Positions 26,022 to 35,364 are shown, counted from the first letter of the stretch. The stretch: DNA of 64,000 bases from Bacillus sp. AFS006103 (GCA_002559145.1 NTXX01000011.1:322123-386122); one strand, 5' to 3'. Numbers and translations are program-made. Notes: generated by a model from the letters alone, not told the origin.

Positions 26022-26996
26022 TTATAGTTCTAAAACGAGCTCTTTTTCAAGTTCTTTTGCTCTCGAGCAACAAGTTAAAATAACTTTCTTCGTACGTCTT
26101 TCTTCATCTTTGTAGAAGTGATCTCGATGATCAACCTCACCTTCAACTACTTGTACTTCGCAGCTACCGCATCCACCTACCTTACAAGAATAGGGAGCTT
26201 CTATCCCAGCTTTTAATAGGGCTTCTAATAGCGTTTCTTCTTCAGAAACTTCCACCTGATTACCGCTGTTCGCTAATTTTACAACAAAAGGATTTTTCGC
26301 TCCTTCATCAGTCGTGGCAAATAATTCAAAATGTATGGAATGACTTGGGTAACCGTAAGAGTCCGCTGCTTCCTTGTATTCTTTCACCATTGAAATGGGT
26401 CCACAGAAATACACATGTGTGCCAATCCGATGTTCCGCCATGGTTACAGGTGTCATTCTAGTAGGATTTTCTGTTCTTGAAAAATAGAAGTGACATTTAC
26501 CGGGATATTTTGCCTGCACTTCGTCATAAAAAGCACAATCTTCTTTTGTTCTTGCAGAATAATGTAATTCAAATGATTTTCCTTCTGCTGTTAAATCCTC
26601 CATCATGGTCATAAATGGAGTAATACCGATTCCAGCTGCATAAAATACATGATGTTTAGCTCCTTTGAAAGCCAGCGGGAAATGATTTTTTGGCCAACTG
26701 ATTTCTAAATGATCGCCCACATTGATCTGATCATGCCAATAAACGGAACCACCTCTTGAAGCGTCATCCTTCCGAATGGCAATTGCATATTGTGTACGGT
26801 CGGTTGGATGGCTGACAAGAGAGTAATTTCTTTCAATAACGTCATTACTGCTTTTTACAAATGTAGCGATATGGGAACCACCTGTAAATGCAGGCAGTAA
26901 TTCTATATCAACCGGATACAAGTGGAAGCGCTTTATCGTTCTTGTTTCCTGTACTATTTTTCCAACGTAAACTTTAATATTTCCGAATGCTTTCAT
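26022..26996 (-). CDS. flavin/[2Fe-2S] reductase subunit (DmmB/VanB-like)
   Basis: 324-aa phthalate-dioxygenase-reductase type protein. Flavin-binding barrel with RNYSLVSHP (about residues 70-78), NAD(P) domain with AAGIGITPFMTMM (about 125) and a C-terminal plant-type ferredoxin domain with C-x4-C-x2-C (CKVGGCGSC) plus a distal Cys. It delivers electrons from NAD(P)H to the neighbouring oxygenase. I chose the ATG at 26996 (MKAFGNIK) with GGGAG 8 nt upstream; ATGs at 27002 and 27011 overlap that site. Third gene of the N-demethylase operon. Confidence 0.88.
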   Translation of the reverse strand: MKAFGNIKVYVGKIVQETRTIKRFHLYPVDIELLPAFTGGSHIATFVKSSNDVIERNYSLVSHPTDRTQYAIAIRKDDASRGGSVYWHDQINVGDHLEISWPKNHFPLAFKGAKHHVFYAAGIGITPFMTMMEDLTAEGKSFELHYSARTKEDCAFYDEVQAKYPGKCHFYFSRTENPTRMTPVTMAEHRIGTHVYFCGPISMVKEYKEAADSYGYPSHSIHFELFATTDEGAKNPFVVKLANSGNQVEVSEEETLLEALLKAGIEAPYSCKVGGCGSCEVQVVEGEVDHRDHFYKDEERRTKKVILTCCSRAKELEKELVLEL

Positions 26997-27052
26997 AAAC
27001 ATCACTCCCATCGTTATGACTTTAATTCTACTTTTTACTTCTCATGTAACTA

Positions 27053-27571
27053 TTAAATTGATGTTACGAAAGCAGGGTTGTAAGGATATCCAATATATCC
27101 CTTTCGCTCTATGGAGAAGAAAGGACCAATTTCTAAGCTGATTTGGCAATGGCAACAAATGGTATCTGTTTCTTTAGGTTCAACTTCCTGTAGATGATAG
27201 CATTTCATACAATAAACATATCGTCGCTTCTCGCCAGAAATAAGTGTTTGAATTCCATCTTCTGAAAACCCAGCCTCAATTGCGGCAGAAAAAATAGGAA
27301 CCGCATCCTCCCATTTAGCTGAGATATAAAGTTGTGTCCCCATTTTTTGACGATCAAGCACATCGCTAATATTTTTTAATTGTAATTCATCATTGATTTC
27401 GATAAGTTCATATTCTTTTTGGTCATTTATTTCCTTCGTAAATTGCTGGATTATCCCTGCTTCTCTTGGTTCAGCTGAAATAATAAGTAATTTTCTCCTA
27501 TCATGTCTTATTGCGAATTTTTCTACAATTGTTTCTGATTGATCGAATAATACCGGGCTGTTGTATACCAT
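27053..27571 (-). CDS. DmmA-like subunit with C-terminal zinc ribbon
   Basis: 172-aa protein. The N-terminal two thirds look like a degenerate nucleotide-binding fold (KLLIISAEPREAGI; LYISAKWEDAVPIFSAAIEAGF). The C-terminus has CMKCYHLQEV ... ICCHC, a four-cysteine zinc ribbon, then GPFFSIERKGYIGYPYNPA. This layout matches DmmA-like subunits of dimethylamine monooxygenase. ATG at 27571, 8 nt after GGAGG. It lies between the DUF3445 oxygenase (25 bp) and the reductase (56 bp), so it is most likely a structural or electron-transfer partner. Confidence 0.75.
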   Translation of the reverse strand: MVYNSPVLFDQSETIVEKFAIRHDRRKLLIISAEPREAGIIQQFTKEINDQKEYELIEINDELQLKNISDVLDRQKMGTQLYISAKWEDAVPIFSAAIEAGFSEDGIQTLISGEKRRYVYCMKCYHLQEVEPKETDTICCHCQISLEIGPFFSIERKGYIGYPYNPAFVTSI

Positions 27572-27596
27572 TTGACATACCTCCAATCATTGCACG

Positions 27597-28583
27597 CTAG
27601 TTAGTTTGTAATTTTACTTTTTCAACCAAGTTTTTCAAATATTCTACTGTAGGTTCGATAAACGGGGTAAATCCTTTATAATCAGCCATTGGTTTCGGAA
27701 TATCCGAGAGAATAGAGTAGGTTTGTTCAAGCCATTCTGGTTTTAATGTCAAATCTTCCATTGGCAGGAATTGAGTATTTAATACGAACAAAATCGCATT
27801 ACTCCTAGGCATACGATAGAAAAATTGTTCTTCTACACGAAGTCTTACTAGTTTACCGGCATTTTCAGGAGTGACTAAAGAGCGTGTGGGTCCCCATGTA
27901 TCATATGTTTCATAGTTTACATCCCAACGGTTTGCCATCAAATTCCAGTTGATTCTGGTCCATGGCTCACCTGGTAAAACATTGCGTATTAAGAAATTAC
28001 GAACTCTTTCAACTAGCGGTACACCAGTGCGTGACACAAATGGTACAGGTCCATGAATTTCGTCAAAGGACATTCCTTTATTCCAGTGAGGGGAGAATAA
28101 AGCTGCATAGGACTCTTGAGCAACTTCCAAATATAGATTGTCATCCCGAAGAACCATTAATACAAAATCAGTGGCGAAATGACGGCCAACTAGATCAAGC
28201 GGCTCAAGCTCGATACTAGATTCATCACCAAATATGAAAGATTCCGATTCATTTAGGATTAAATTATGAAAAGTCCAGTGATTACCATTTTTTTTAACTT
28301 GGAAATGCTCCGGGTAGCGTTCAACCGCCATATTAATCAGCATTTCTGCTACTTCCCATTGCATTTCCATTGTATGTGGATAGGATTGGAATCTTACTTC
28401 AGGTTGTTCATTAAGTAATTCCCTTTTTCTTTTTATTTGTTTTTCATATTCTGGTGTTATGACAACACAATTTTGTTCATGCTTTTCAAGCTTTTTTAAG
28501 TCATTTGAATACCGGTAGTTGGTACCTTCTTTAATGTTTCGAAAAGGATATGGAAATAAATCCAGTTTAGTAGATTTGTACAT
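27597..28583 (-). CDS. heme-dependent oxidative N-demethylase family protein (DUF3445)
   Basis: 328-aa member of the DUF3445/HODM-alpha family, whose Pseudomonas prototype is a PAS-fold haem enzyme that oxidatively demethylates dimethylamine. Family-like segments: LFPYPFRNI near the start, VEEQFFYRMPRSNAILFVLNT, and LVGRHFATDFVLMVLRDD. I chose the ATG at 28583, 8 nt after AAGGAGG. First gene of a four-gene operon with the DmmA-like subunit, reductase and aldehyde dehydrogenase, under a near-consensus sigma-54 promoter. The likely reaction is O2-dependent N-demethylation of a secondary amine; which amine is unknown. Confidence 0.85.
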   Translation of the reverse strand: MYKSTKLDLFPYPFRNIKEGTNYRYSNDLKKLEKHEQNCVVITPEYEKQIKRKRELLNEQPEVRFQSYPHTMEMQWEVAEMLINMAVERYPEHFQVKKNGNHWTFHNLILNESESFIFGDESSIELEPLDLVGRHFATDFVLMVLRDDNLYLEVAQESYAALFSPHWNKGMSFDEIHGPVPFVSRTGVPLVERVRNFLIRNVLPGEPWTRINWNLMANRWDVNYETYDTWGPTRSLVTPENAGKLVRLRVEEQFFYRMPRSNAILFVLNTQFLPMEDLTLKPEWLEQTYSILSDIPKPMADYKGFTPFIEPTVEYLKNLVEKVKLQTN

Positions 28584-28725
28584 GAAAAATTCCTCCTTTA
28601 TTTTTTGAACAATCATCTCATTTTAAATGGAATAGATGGAAATCATCTTATTTTACTAGCTGTTCATGGATTAAATCGTTCCAGTTCTATAGACCTCCTC
28701 TTTACTAATCCTCTAATATAAACAT

Positions 28726-28743
28726 TTGCAAGTTTTGTGCCAG
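28726..28743 (-). promoter_or_regulatory. sigma-54 promoter of the N-demethylase operon
   Basis: Minus strand CTGGCACAAAACTTGCA: TGGCAC-N5-TTGCA, a full match to the -24/-12 consensus with correct spacing. It gives an untranslated leader of about 130 nt before the DUF3445 start. Confidence 0.9.
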
Positions 28744-28807
28744 ATTGAAAGTGTTCACAAAATAGCCACAATTCAATATTCTTTTAATTTTTTAGTATTT
28801 GTTAAAA

Positions 28808-28838
28808 TTCATATTTGAATTCTTTATTCAAATATGAA
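28808..28838. promoter_or_regulatory. inverted repeat, candidate activator (UAS) site
   Basis: TTCATATTTGAAT (28808-28820) and ATTCAAATATGAA (28826-28838) are perfect 13-bp arms with a 5-bp spacer. It lies about 70-95 bp upstream of the sigma-54 promoter and 60 bp before the divergent activator gene, the usual place for an enhancer-binding site and for autoregulation. Confidence 0.75.
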
Positions 28839-28896
28839 ATAATTTATTTTGAATAATCCCAAAATTTTAAAATCTAGCTAATGAAGGGGTAAATGT

Positions 28897-30747
28897 GTGA
28901 TTTCCATGATTATGACTAATGATCAATTAATCCAAGCTTTTCAATCAAGTTTTCTATCTATTTACGATGAAATGATTGTCACCAATGTAAACGGAACGAT
29001 TTTATTTCTAGGTGGAAAATTGAAAAACTTTTGGTCAACAAACACAACCTCATTGATTGGTAGAACATTTACTGAATTAGAGGAAATTTCATTTTTTGGT
29101 GATCCCATTTTACAATTATTAAATAAAGAGGCACACTCTCTTCAATTAAAGGCTTGGAATGGCAGTACGATTCTCATAACCGTGTTCCAATCAAAGGATA
29201 CTAGGGAAGAGTTAATGGTATGGGGATTAAAAAGTATCTCCGTTCGTTTAAGGGATTCAATTGAAATAAACGATGAGCCGGAAATAAAACACACTCCTTC
29301 AATGGTCGTCCATAGTCAAAAAATGAAAGAAGTACTTCATACAATAGAAATGGTTTCAAAAGTTTCAACCACAGTTCTCTTACTAGGGGAATCAGGTGTA
29401 GGAAAAGAAATGTTTGCTAAAACCATTCATCAATTAGGTAATAGGAGGTCTAAACCTTTTATTGCAGTGAATTGTGGTGCTATTCCGGAAAATTTATTAG
29501 AGAGTGAATTATTCGGTTATGTGGGAGGGGCATTTAGTGGTGCAAACAAAAATGGTGCTCCCGGAAAATTTGAATTAGCAAATGAAGGAATTATTTTCCT
29601 CGATGAAATTGCAGAATTGCCACTGAACTTGCAAGTTAAGTTACTGCGAATTTTACAGGAAAAAGAAGTCACACCATTAGGAAGTTCAAAACCGATTCAT
29701 ATTGATGTCCAAATAATAGCTGCAACGAATCAATCTTTAGAAAAAATGGTCAGAGAGGGACGATTTAGAGAAGACCTATATTATCGTTTAAATGTAGTAC
29801 CAATTGAAATCCCTTCATTAAGGGAAAGAACTGAAGAGATTCCTTACTTAATCTATCATTTCGTAGGAAAATATAATTCTTTATACCATAGAAACATCAA
29901 TATTCTACCAGATGCTATTGATTTATTATGTATTTACGATTGGCCGGGAAATGTCAGGCAATTAGAGAATACGATTGAACGAATCGTCGTGACTAGTAAA
30001 GAATTGAATGTAGACTCAAGCTTAGTTTACAAATATATCCCGAAAAAGACTGCTGTAAAGGATCCTCCTATTATTCATCACATTATCCCGATGCAAGAAG
30101 CAGTGGATATGATTGAAGAACAATTGATAAAAATGGCGATCGATAAATATAAATCAGTAAAGCTTGCAGCAAAAGTATTGGATATTAGTCAACCTACAAT
30201 GAGTAGAAAATATAAAAAAATCCGCGAGAAAATGCAACACAAAACTCTTTCACCTCTAAATAAAAGGAAGATACTAGAAGAACATTTAAATAAACAATTA
30301 CGATCCATGGCGATTGTGACATCTACTGTCATTCTTCCAGAAGAAATCTTTGAATTAGTAAATCATAAGATTTCGCCATCCAACCTGACGTATAAAAATG
30401 TTCAGAAAAAATTAACGAAAATACGTGAACAAGAAGGAATCATTGAGTGGGTCTATATTTTTAAAGTTTTAGATAATAATAAAATGCTAACAATTGTAGC
30501 AAGTGAAGATTTCGTCATTCCCCCTGGGCATATATATGAAGGGCCTCCTGAAATGATGGAAGTTGCATTTGAGGCGATGGATGGGAAAGCAGGAGTCACT
30601 TCTTTATATGAAGATATTTATGGAGAATGGAAAACAAGCTTTGCTCCCTTAACGGATCATAACGGAAACGTTTTGGCCATTATTGGGTTTGATCATAGCA
30701 GATCGTATATCGAAACCGAGTTAAAGAAGTTAGGGAATATGTTATAG
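28897..30747 (+). CDS. sigma-54-dependent transcriptional activator
   Basis: 616-aa activator. Order: N-terminal PAS-like sensor (about 1-115), AAA+ domain (about 140-370) with Walker A GESGVGKE, GAFSGA loop (usually GAFTGA) and Walker B IFLDEI, a Fis-type helix-turn-helix (about 405-445, LAAKVLDISQPTMSRKYK), then about 165 further residues that look like a second sensory domain (GVTSLYEDIYGEWKTSFAPL ... IGFDHS). A sensor after the DNA-binding region is unusual. GTG start at 28897 after AAGGGG; ATG at 28906 is possible. Divergent from the sigma-54 operon it should control. Confidence 0.9.
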   Translation: MISMIMTNDQLIQAFQSSFLSIYDEMIVTNVNGTILFLGGKLKNFWSTNTTSLIGRTFTELEEISFFGDPILQLLNKEAHSLQLKAWNGSTILITVFQSKDTREELMVWGLKSISVRLRDSIEINDEPEIKHTPSMVVHSQKMKEVLHTIEMVSKVSTTVLLLGESGVGKEMFAKTIHQLGNRRSKPFIAVNCGAIPENLLESELFGYVGGAFSGANKNGAPGKFELANEGIIFLDEIAELPLNLQVKLLRILQEKEVTPLGSSKPIHIDVQIIAATNQSLEKMVREGRFREDLYYRLNVVPIEIPSLRERTEEIPYLIYHFVGKYNSLYHRNINILPDAIDLLCIYDWPGNVRQLENTIERIVVTSKELNVDSSLVYKYIPKKTAVKDPPIIHHIIPMQEAVDMIEEQLIKMAIDKYKSVKLAAKVLDISQPTMSRKYKKIREKMQHKTLSPLNKRKILEEHLNKQLRSMAIVTSTVILPEEIFELVNHKISPSNLTYKNVQKKLTKIREQEGIIEWVYIFKVLDNNKMLTIVASEDFVIPPGHIYEGPPEMMEVAFEAMDGKAGVTSLYEDIYGEWKTSFAPLTDHNGNVLAIIGFDHSRSYIETELKKLGNML

Positions 30748-30796
30748 GGTGTTCATAGCTATTAAGAAAGAGATGAAATGAATTGGGATATAGAAA

Positions 30797-30846
30797 AAAC
30801 AAGGCTCTTACGTTGTTAATATGTCCAACGTAAGAGCCTTGTTTGA
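30797..30846 (+). terminator. terminator of the sigma-54 activator gene
   Basis: A 17-bp stem whose left arm begins ACAAGGCTCTT (30799-30815) and whose right arm ends AGAGCCTTGT (30826-30842), then TT. Confidence 0.85.
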
Positions 30847-30922
30847 ATTTTATGGTAATAGATTTCTACAAAAAACTGTATTTGGAAAGTAAAAAAATTA
30901 TTATATCTCTTTGTGAGAGGCT

Positions 30923-32314
30923 CTATAGATTTCCTATAGATAAATATTTCGTTTCCAAGTAGGGTTCAATCCCTTCGAGCCCGCCTTCGCGGCCAATTCC
31001 ACTTTCCTTCATGCCACCAAAGGGAATGTGAGCTCCGGATGGTGCCCCGTCATTCCAGCCGACAATGCCAAAGTCCAGATTTTCACTTAAATATGTGCCG
31101 GTTTTATAGTTATTGGTGAAGAAATAGGCAGCTAAACCATATGGAGTACTATTGGCAATCTCTACTGCTTCCTCTAAATGTTTAAAGGTAATAATCGGAG
31201 CGACCGGACCAAACGTTTCTTCCTGCATAATGTTCATATCAAGCGTAACATTTGATAAGACAGTAGGGGAGACGAAGAAATACCCTTGTTCCTTATCGGC
31301 GTTGAATTGATTTCCAGCCAGGACCATTGCCCCTTTTTCAATCGCATCATTAATTTGGTCGACGATTTTGTTGAAGCCCTTTTCGTTAATAATAGGTCCT
31401 ACCTCTGTATCTTTATCAAGTCCATTGCCAACTTTTAATTTTTTTGTTGCTTCTGCTAATTTGGTAGAGAAAGCCTCAACAATCGTTTCATGGACAATGA
31501 TCCGGTTTGCACATACGCACGTTTGTCCTGCATTCCGAAACTTAGTGAGGAGCGTTTGCTGGACAGCAAAATCCAGGTCCGCATCTTCGGCAACGATAAG
31601 AGGAGCGTGCCCGCCTAATTCCATCGTTACGTGTTTCACCGTATTAGCGCTGTTTTTGATTAATTGCTTTCCGACAGGAGTAGATCCTGTAAACGTAATT
31701 TTGCGGACGTATTCACTGCTTGTAAAAAGGTCGCCGACCATCGAGCCAGAACCATTTACGTATTGGATGACATCAGTAGGAATTCCAGCTTCGTGGGCCA
31801 GTTCAACTAATCTAATCGTTGTTAAAGGTGTTTCGACTGCAGGTTTTACAATAAATGGGCAGCCAGCCGCCAAAGCAGGTGCTGCTTTTCTTGTCATCAT
31901 TGCTGCAGGGAAATTCCACGGCGTAATTGCAGCCACTAAACCAATCGGCTGTTTGGTAACAGTGATTCTTTTTGTTTCAGAAGACGCAGGGACTGTTCTT
32001 CCGTAGATGCGTTTTGCTTCTTCTGCATACCAATCAATGTAGCTAGTGGCATAATCTACTTCACCGAGTGATTCACTCAATGGCTTGCCATTTTCCAATG
32101 TCATGATTTCAGCAATTTCTGCTTTATGCTCTTGAATGATTTGTGACCAGTTTCTTAATAATCGGGAACGTTCATGGGCATTAACCTTTGCCCATTTTTT
32201 AAAGTTGTCATGCCCAGCTTTTAGTGCTTGCTTGATTTCTTCTTCTGTATTAATCCGGATTTCTTTAATTACTTGACCTGTTGCCGGATTCTTCACTTGT
32301 AATAGATCTGCCAT
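30923..32314 (-). CDS. gabD: succinate-semialdehyde dehydrogenase
   Basis: 463-aa NAD(P)-dependent dehydrogenase, the same size as B. subtilis GabD (462 aa), oxidising succinate semialdehyde to succinate. Motifs: [14 protein letters not shown] (general-base Glu), GQTCVCANR (catalytic Cys), [12 protein letters not shown] chose the ATG at 32314 ([10 protein letters not shown]); the ORF is open to 32326. It follows gabT by 71 bp in a GabR-controlled operon, so it is the dedicated GABA-shunt enzyme of this genome. Confidence 0.93.
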   Translation of the reverse strand: MADLLQVKNPATGQVIKEIRINTEEEIKQALKAGHDNFKKWAKVNAHERSRLLRNWSQIIQEHKAEIAEIMTLENGKPLSESLGEVDYATSYIDWYAEEAKRIYGRTVPASSETKRITVTKQPIGLVAAITPWNFPAAMMTRKAAPALAAGCPFIVKPAVETPLTTIRLVELAHEAGIPTDVIQYVNGSGSMVGDLFTSSEYVRKITFTGSTPVGKQLIKNSANTVKHVTMELGGHAPLIVAEDADLDFAVQQTLLTKFRNAGQTCVCANRIIVHETIVEAFSTKLAEATKKLKVGNGLDKDTEVGPIINEKGFNKIVDQINDAIEKGAMVLAGNQFNADKEQGYFFVSPTVLSNVTLDMNIMQEETFGPVAPIITFKHLEEAVEIANSTPYGLAAYFFTNNYKTGTYLSENLDFGIVGWNDGAPSGAHIPFGGMKESGIGREGGLEGIEPYLETKYLSIGNL

Positions 32315-32385
32315 TATATACACCATCCAATGTTTTTATGAAGATAGCCCGATCCTTCCAATATCGGACCGGGTGTCTCTAATTC

Positions 32386-33687
32386 TTATTCAAAAGCCTT
32401 TTCCAAAATCGCAAATCCTTTTGCTAATTCTTCATCTGTAATCACTAATGGAGCTAAGAAACGAATGACATTACTCTTTATGCCGGCTGAAAGGAGTAAT
32501 AATCCATTTTCGTTTGCATATTTGACAATCTGTGATGTTTTCGCCTTGTTTGGTTTTTTGCTGAAGCGGTCTTCCACGATCTCACAAGCAACCATCGCAC
32601 CCAAACGGCGAATATCACCTACAAAATCATGTTTTATGCTGAGGTCTTGTAATTTCGCTTCAATTTTTTGCCCAAGGATTTCAGCTTTCCCCACTAAATT
32701 TTCTTCTTCCACAATATCAATTACGGCTAAAGCTGCAGCACAGGCGACAGGACTCCCCGAATAAGTACCGCCAAGTTCACCGGGATCTGCAACATTTAGG
32801 ATTTCTGTTTTCCCGACAACACCACTTAACGGCAGACCAGCCGCTAACGATTTTGAAACCGTAATTAAATCAGGAATTACATCAAAATGTTCGATGGCAA
32901 ATAATTTGCCAGTACGGCCAAACCCAGTTTGAATTTCATCAGCTACAAACACAATTCCATTCTCCTTACAGAAACGGCTCACAGCTTGCATAAACTTTTT
33001 CGGTGGAATAATAAAACCGCCTTCGCCTTGAATAGGTTCCATTACCACACATGCAACCATCTCCGGAGCAACTGTGGAGATAAAGAAATCTTCAAAGTCT
33101 GAAATGACCTGATCCACATATTCTTCTTCTGTCATCCCGGCTGGTTTATGATACATATAAGGAAATGGTGCTTGGTAAATTTCCGGAGCAAAGGGACCAA
33201 ACCCATATTTATATGGCTTTACCTTGCTTGTCATGCCCATTGTTAAGTTGGTTCGTCCATGGTAGCCGCGGACAAACGAAACAACCGCGGGTCTTTTCGT
33301 GTAGCGGCGGGATATTTTAATCGCATTTTCTACTGCTTCTGCACCGGAGTTAAAGAAAATCGCTTGTTTGTCAAATTCCCCAGGGGTGATTTGGCATAAC
33401 TTTTCAGCAAGATTGATATAACTTTCATACATGATTACGTTGAATCCAGGATGTAAAAACTTATCTACTTGGATCTTGACTGCTTCGGATACTTTAGGGT
33501 GACTGTGGCCTACATTTAATGTTCCAATTGCACCTGCAAAGTCAATCCATTCATTATTATCAATATCTGTTACGGTTGCCCCGGAGGCATGCTGGGCAAA
33601 GTTTAAATTGCCATTACTTACACCCTTTGGGACAAATTTTTTTCTTTTTTCCTGTAATGATGCAGTTTGTGAATAAGAAACTAGCAT
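32386..33687 (-). CDS. gabT: 4-aminobutyrate aminotransferase (GabR-controlled copy)
   Basis: 433-aa class-III PLP aminotransferase. NSGAEAVENAIK, YHGRT, ADEIQTGFGRTG and the PLP lysine in VSKSLAAG are intact. I chose the ATG at 33687 (MLVSYSQTA), 8 nt after AAAGGAG; the frame extends to 33762 without support. Divergent from gabR and upstream of gabD, the same three-gene layout as B. subtilis gabR/gabTD. A paralogue of the aminotransferase at 14.4 kb. Confidence 0.93.
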   Translation of the reverse strand: MLVSYSQTASLQEKRKKFVPKGVSNGNLNFAQHASGATVTDIDNNEWIDFAGAIGTLNVGHSHPKVSEAVKIQVDKFLHPGFNVIMYESYINLAEKLCQITPGEFDKQAIFFNSGAEAVENAIKISRRYTKRPAVVSFVRGYHGRTNLTMGMTSKVKPYKYGFGPFAPEIYQAPFPYMYHKPAGMTEEEYVDQVISDFEDFFISTVAPEMVACVVMEPIQGEGGFIIPPKKFMQAVSRFCKENGIVFVADEIQTGFGRTGKLFAIEHFDVIPDLITVSKSLAAGLPLSGVVGKTEILNVADPGELGGTYSGSPVACAAALAVIDIVEEENLVGKAEILGQKIEAKLQDLSIKHDFVGDIRRLGAMVACEIVEDRFSKKPNKAKTSQIVKYANENGLLLLSAGIKSNVIRFLAPLVITDEELAKGFAILEKAFE

Positions 33688-33741
33688 TCTGATCGCTCCT
33701 TTAATAATTTTCTGAATTATAGGAAAAGTATCCCATGGATC

Positions 33742-33784
33742 TGGTATAATGAAAAGTACCAAAATCGAAAAAAAATAGGTACCA
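33742..33784. promoter_or_regulatory. GabR operator region
   Basis: Between gabT and gabR: TGGTAT (33742-33747, ATACCA on the minus strand) and two direct GTACCA copies (33756-33761, 33779-33784; starts 23 bp apart). B. subtilis GabR binds direct ATACCA repeats, so these are the likely sites. A TATAAT (33745-33750) lies within, as a possible gabR -10. Confidence 0.65.
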
Positions 33785-33800
33785 GATTGGGAGTAATAGA

Positions 33801-35210
33801 ATGTTCATACTGATCGATAAACAAAGGGATTCTAATTATATTTACCAACAGATTTACGAAGGGATCAAAGAAAATATTTTAACTGGAAAGTTAAAAGCAA
33901 ATGAAAAGCTTCCTTCTAAAAGGTCATTAGCCGAACAATTAAATGTCAGTATTAATTCCGTCAGCTTTGGCTATGAACAGCTGCTTGCTGAGGGGTATAT
34001 CTATACGATTGAACGAAGTGGATACTTTGTTGAAAATATTACTGAGTTTATTGGACAAAAAAAGCATTGGAAGCAAAAGCTACCAAGCGAACTAAAGGAG
34101 GAGCCTGTCAACAAAGATGGGTGGCTTTCACTGTCCCATATGGCATCAGATACTTCTTTATTTCCTTTTAAGGAATGGCTAAAGTGTCAGGAGAAAGCAA
34201 TTAAATCGTATAAAAGAGAACTCTCAGAAATGTCTTATTCCCAGGGGCCTTATGTGGTGAGGGAAACTATTTGCCGAATGATTGCTTTGACTCGGGGAGT
34301 CGAATGTGAGCCGGAGCAAATCATCATTGGGGCAGGAACACAGTTATTGGTAGGTCAATTGATGGAAATGAATAGCAAAGGAACAGTTGTTGCAATCGAG
34401 AACCCGGGGTATGTCCGCTTTCACCAACTCCTGAAAAAAATGAATTTAACTGTTCACCCTGTTTCATTAGATGATCAAGGTATTAACATGACCGAGATTG
34501 AGTCAGTAAAGGCAAATGTGGTGTTTGTTACCCCGTCTCACCAATTCCCTACAGGAAAAATCATGCCAATTTCCCGACGAATCGAGCTGTTAAACTGGGC
34601 AGCTCAACGCGAAAACAGATACATTGTTGAAGATGACTATGATAGCGAATTTAAATATGGAACAGACAATATTCCATCCTTGCAAAGTTTAGACCGAAAC
34701 CAAAGAGTCATCTACATGGGGACTTTTTCAAAAACAGTACTGCCAGGCTTGCGGATTAGTTATATGGTTTTGCCACCTGAACTCATAGGGGAATACAGGA
34801 AGTATTATTCAAACTTCATCCAATACAGTAACTCTCTTATGTTATTCACGTTGAAGCTTTTCATTGAAAGCGGTGAATATGCACGACACGTAAAAAGGAT
34901 GAACCATCAGTATGATACCCGAAGAAGATTGTTAATTGCGGAGCTTCAACAGCGTTTTCGAGAGGAAATCGATATTGAAGATGTTTCGGCAGGCCTTCAT
35001 TTTCTCGCCCATTTTCATACGGGGAAAGGGTATCAGGAAATAGAAGAACGCGCGTTACGGTTAAAGCTAGAAATCTATTCGATGCGGCGGTTTATGCTAG
35101 AAAAGAGCGTTAATTACGAAAACAGGATTAGTTTAATTTTGGGATTTGCTAATCTTAGGGAAGAAAATGTAGCCGGAGCTGTGGAAAGATTGTATGATGT
35201 TTTTCATTAA
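33801..35210 (+). CDS. gabR: GabR, MocR-family regulator
   Basis: 469-aa MocR/GabR regulator: N-terminal GntR winged helix (about residues 10-75, LPSKRSLAEQLNVSINSV) joined by a linker to a class-I aminotransferase-like domain (about 120-469) with the PLP lysine in GTFSKTVLPGLR. In B. subtilis GabR represses itself and activates gabTD when GABA and PLP bind. Divergent from gabT with candidate operators between. Confidence 0.93.
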   Translation: MFILIDKQRDSNYIYQQIYEGIKENILTGKLKANEKLPSKRSLAEQLNVSINSVSFGYEQLLAEGYIYTIERSGYFVENITEFIGQKKHWKQKLPSELKEEPVNKDGWLSLSHMASDTSLFPFKEWLKCQEKAIKSYKRELSEMSYSQGPYVVRETICRMIALTRGVECEPEQIIIGAGTQLLVGQLMEMNSKGTVVAIENPGYVRFHQLLKKMNLTVHPVSLDDQGINMTEIESVKANVVFVTPSHQFPTGKIMPISRRIELLNWAAQRENRYIVEDDYDSEFKYGTDNIPSLQSLDRNQRVIYMGTFSKTVLPGLRISYMVLPPELIGEYRKYYSNFIQYSNSLMLFTLKLFIESGEYARHVKRMNHQYDTRRRLLIAELQQRFREEIDIEDVSAGLHFLAHFHTGKGYQEIEERALRLKLEIYSMRRFMLEKSVNYENRISLILGFANLREENVAGAVERLYDVFH

Positions 35211-35319
35211 ATGTAGCTATTAAATATTTGGAAATCTTTATATTTAGGATTCACCTACTAATAATAATGAACAATCTTAAATATGATATAATTATATTCC
35301 TTGGCAGGGGCAACAAAAA

Positions 35320-35364
35320 AAGAGGAAGCATAAGTCACCTTACACGACGCATGCTTCTTTTTTA
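35320..35364 (+). terminator. gabR terminator
   Basis: GAAGCAT (35325-35331) pairs with ATGCTTC (35351-35357) over a 19-nt loop, flanked by an A run and followed by TTTTTT. Confidence 0.7.

Noticed and set aside
31368-32006. Long plus-strand frame inside gabD
   Set aside because: Antisense shadow of an intact, conserved aldehyde dehydrogenase gene with no ribosome-binding site.
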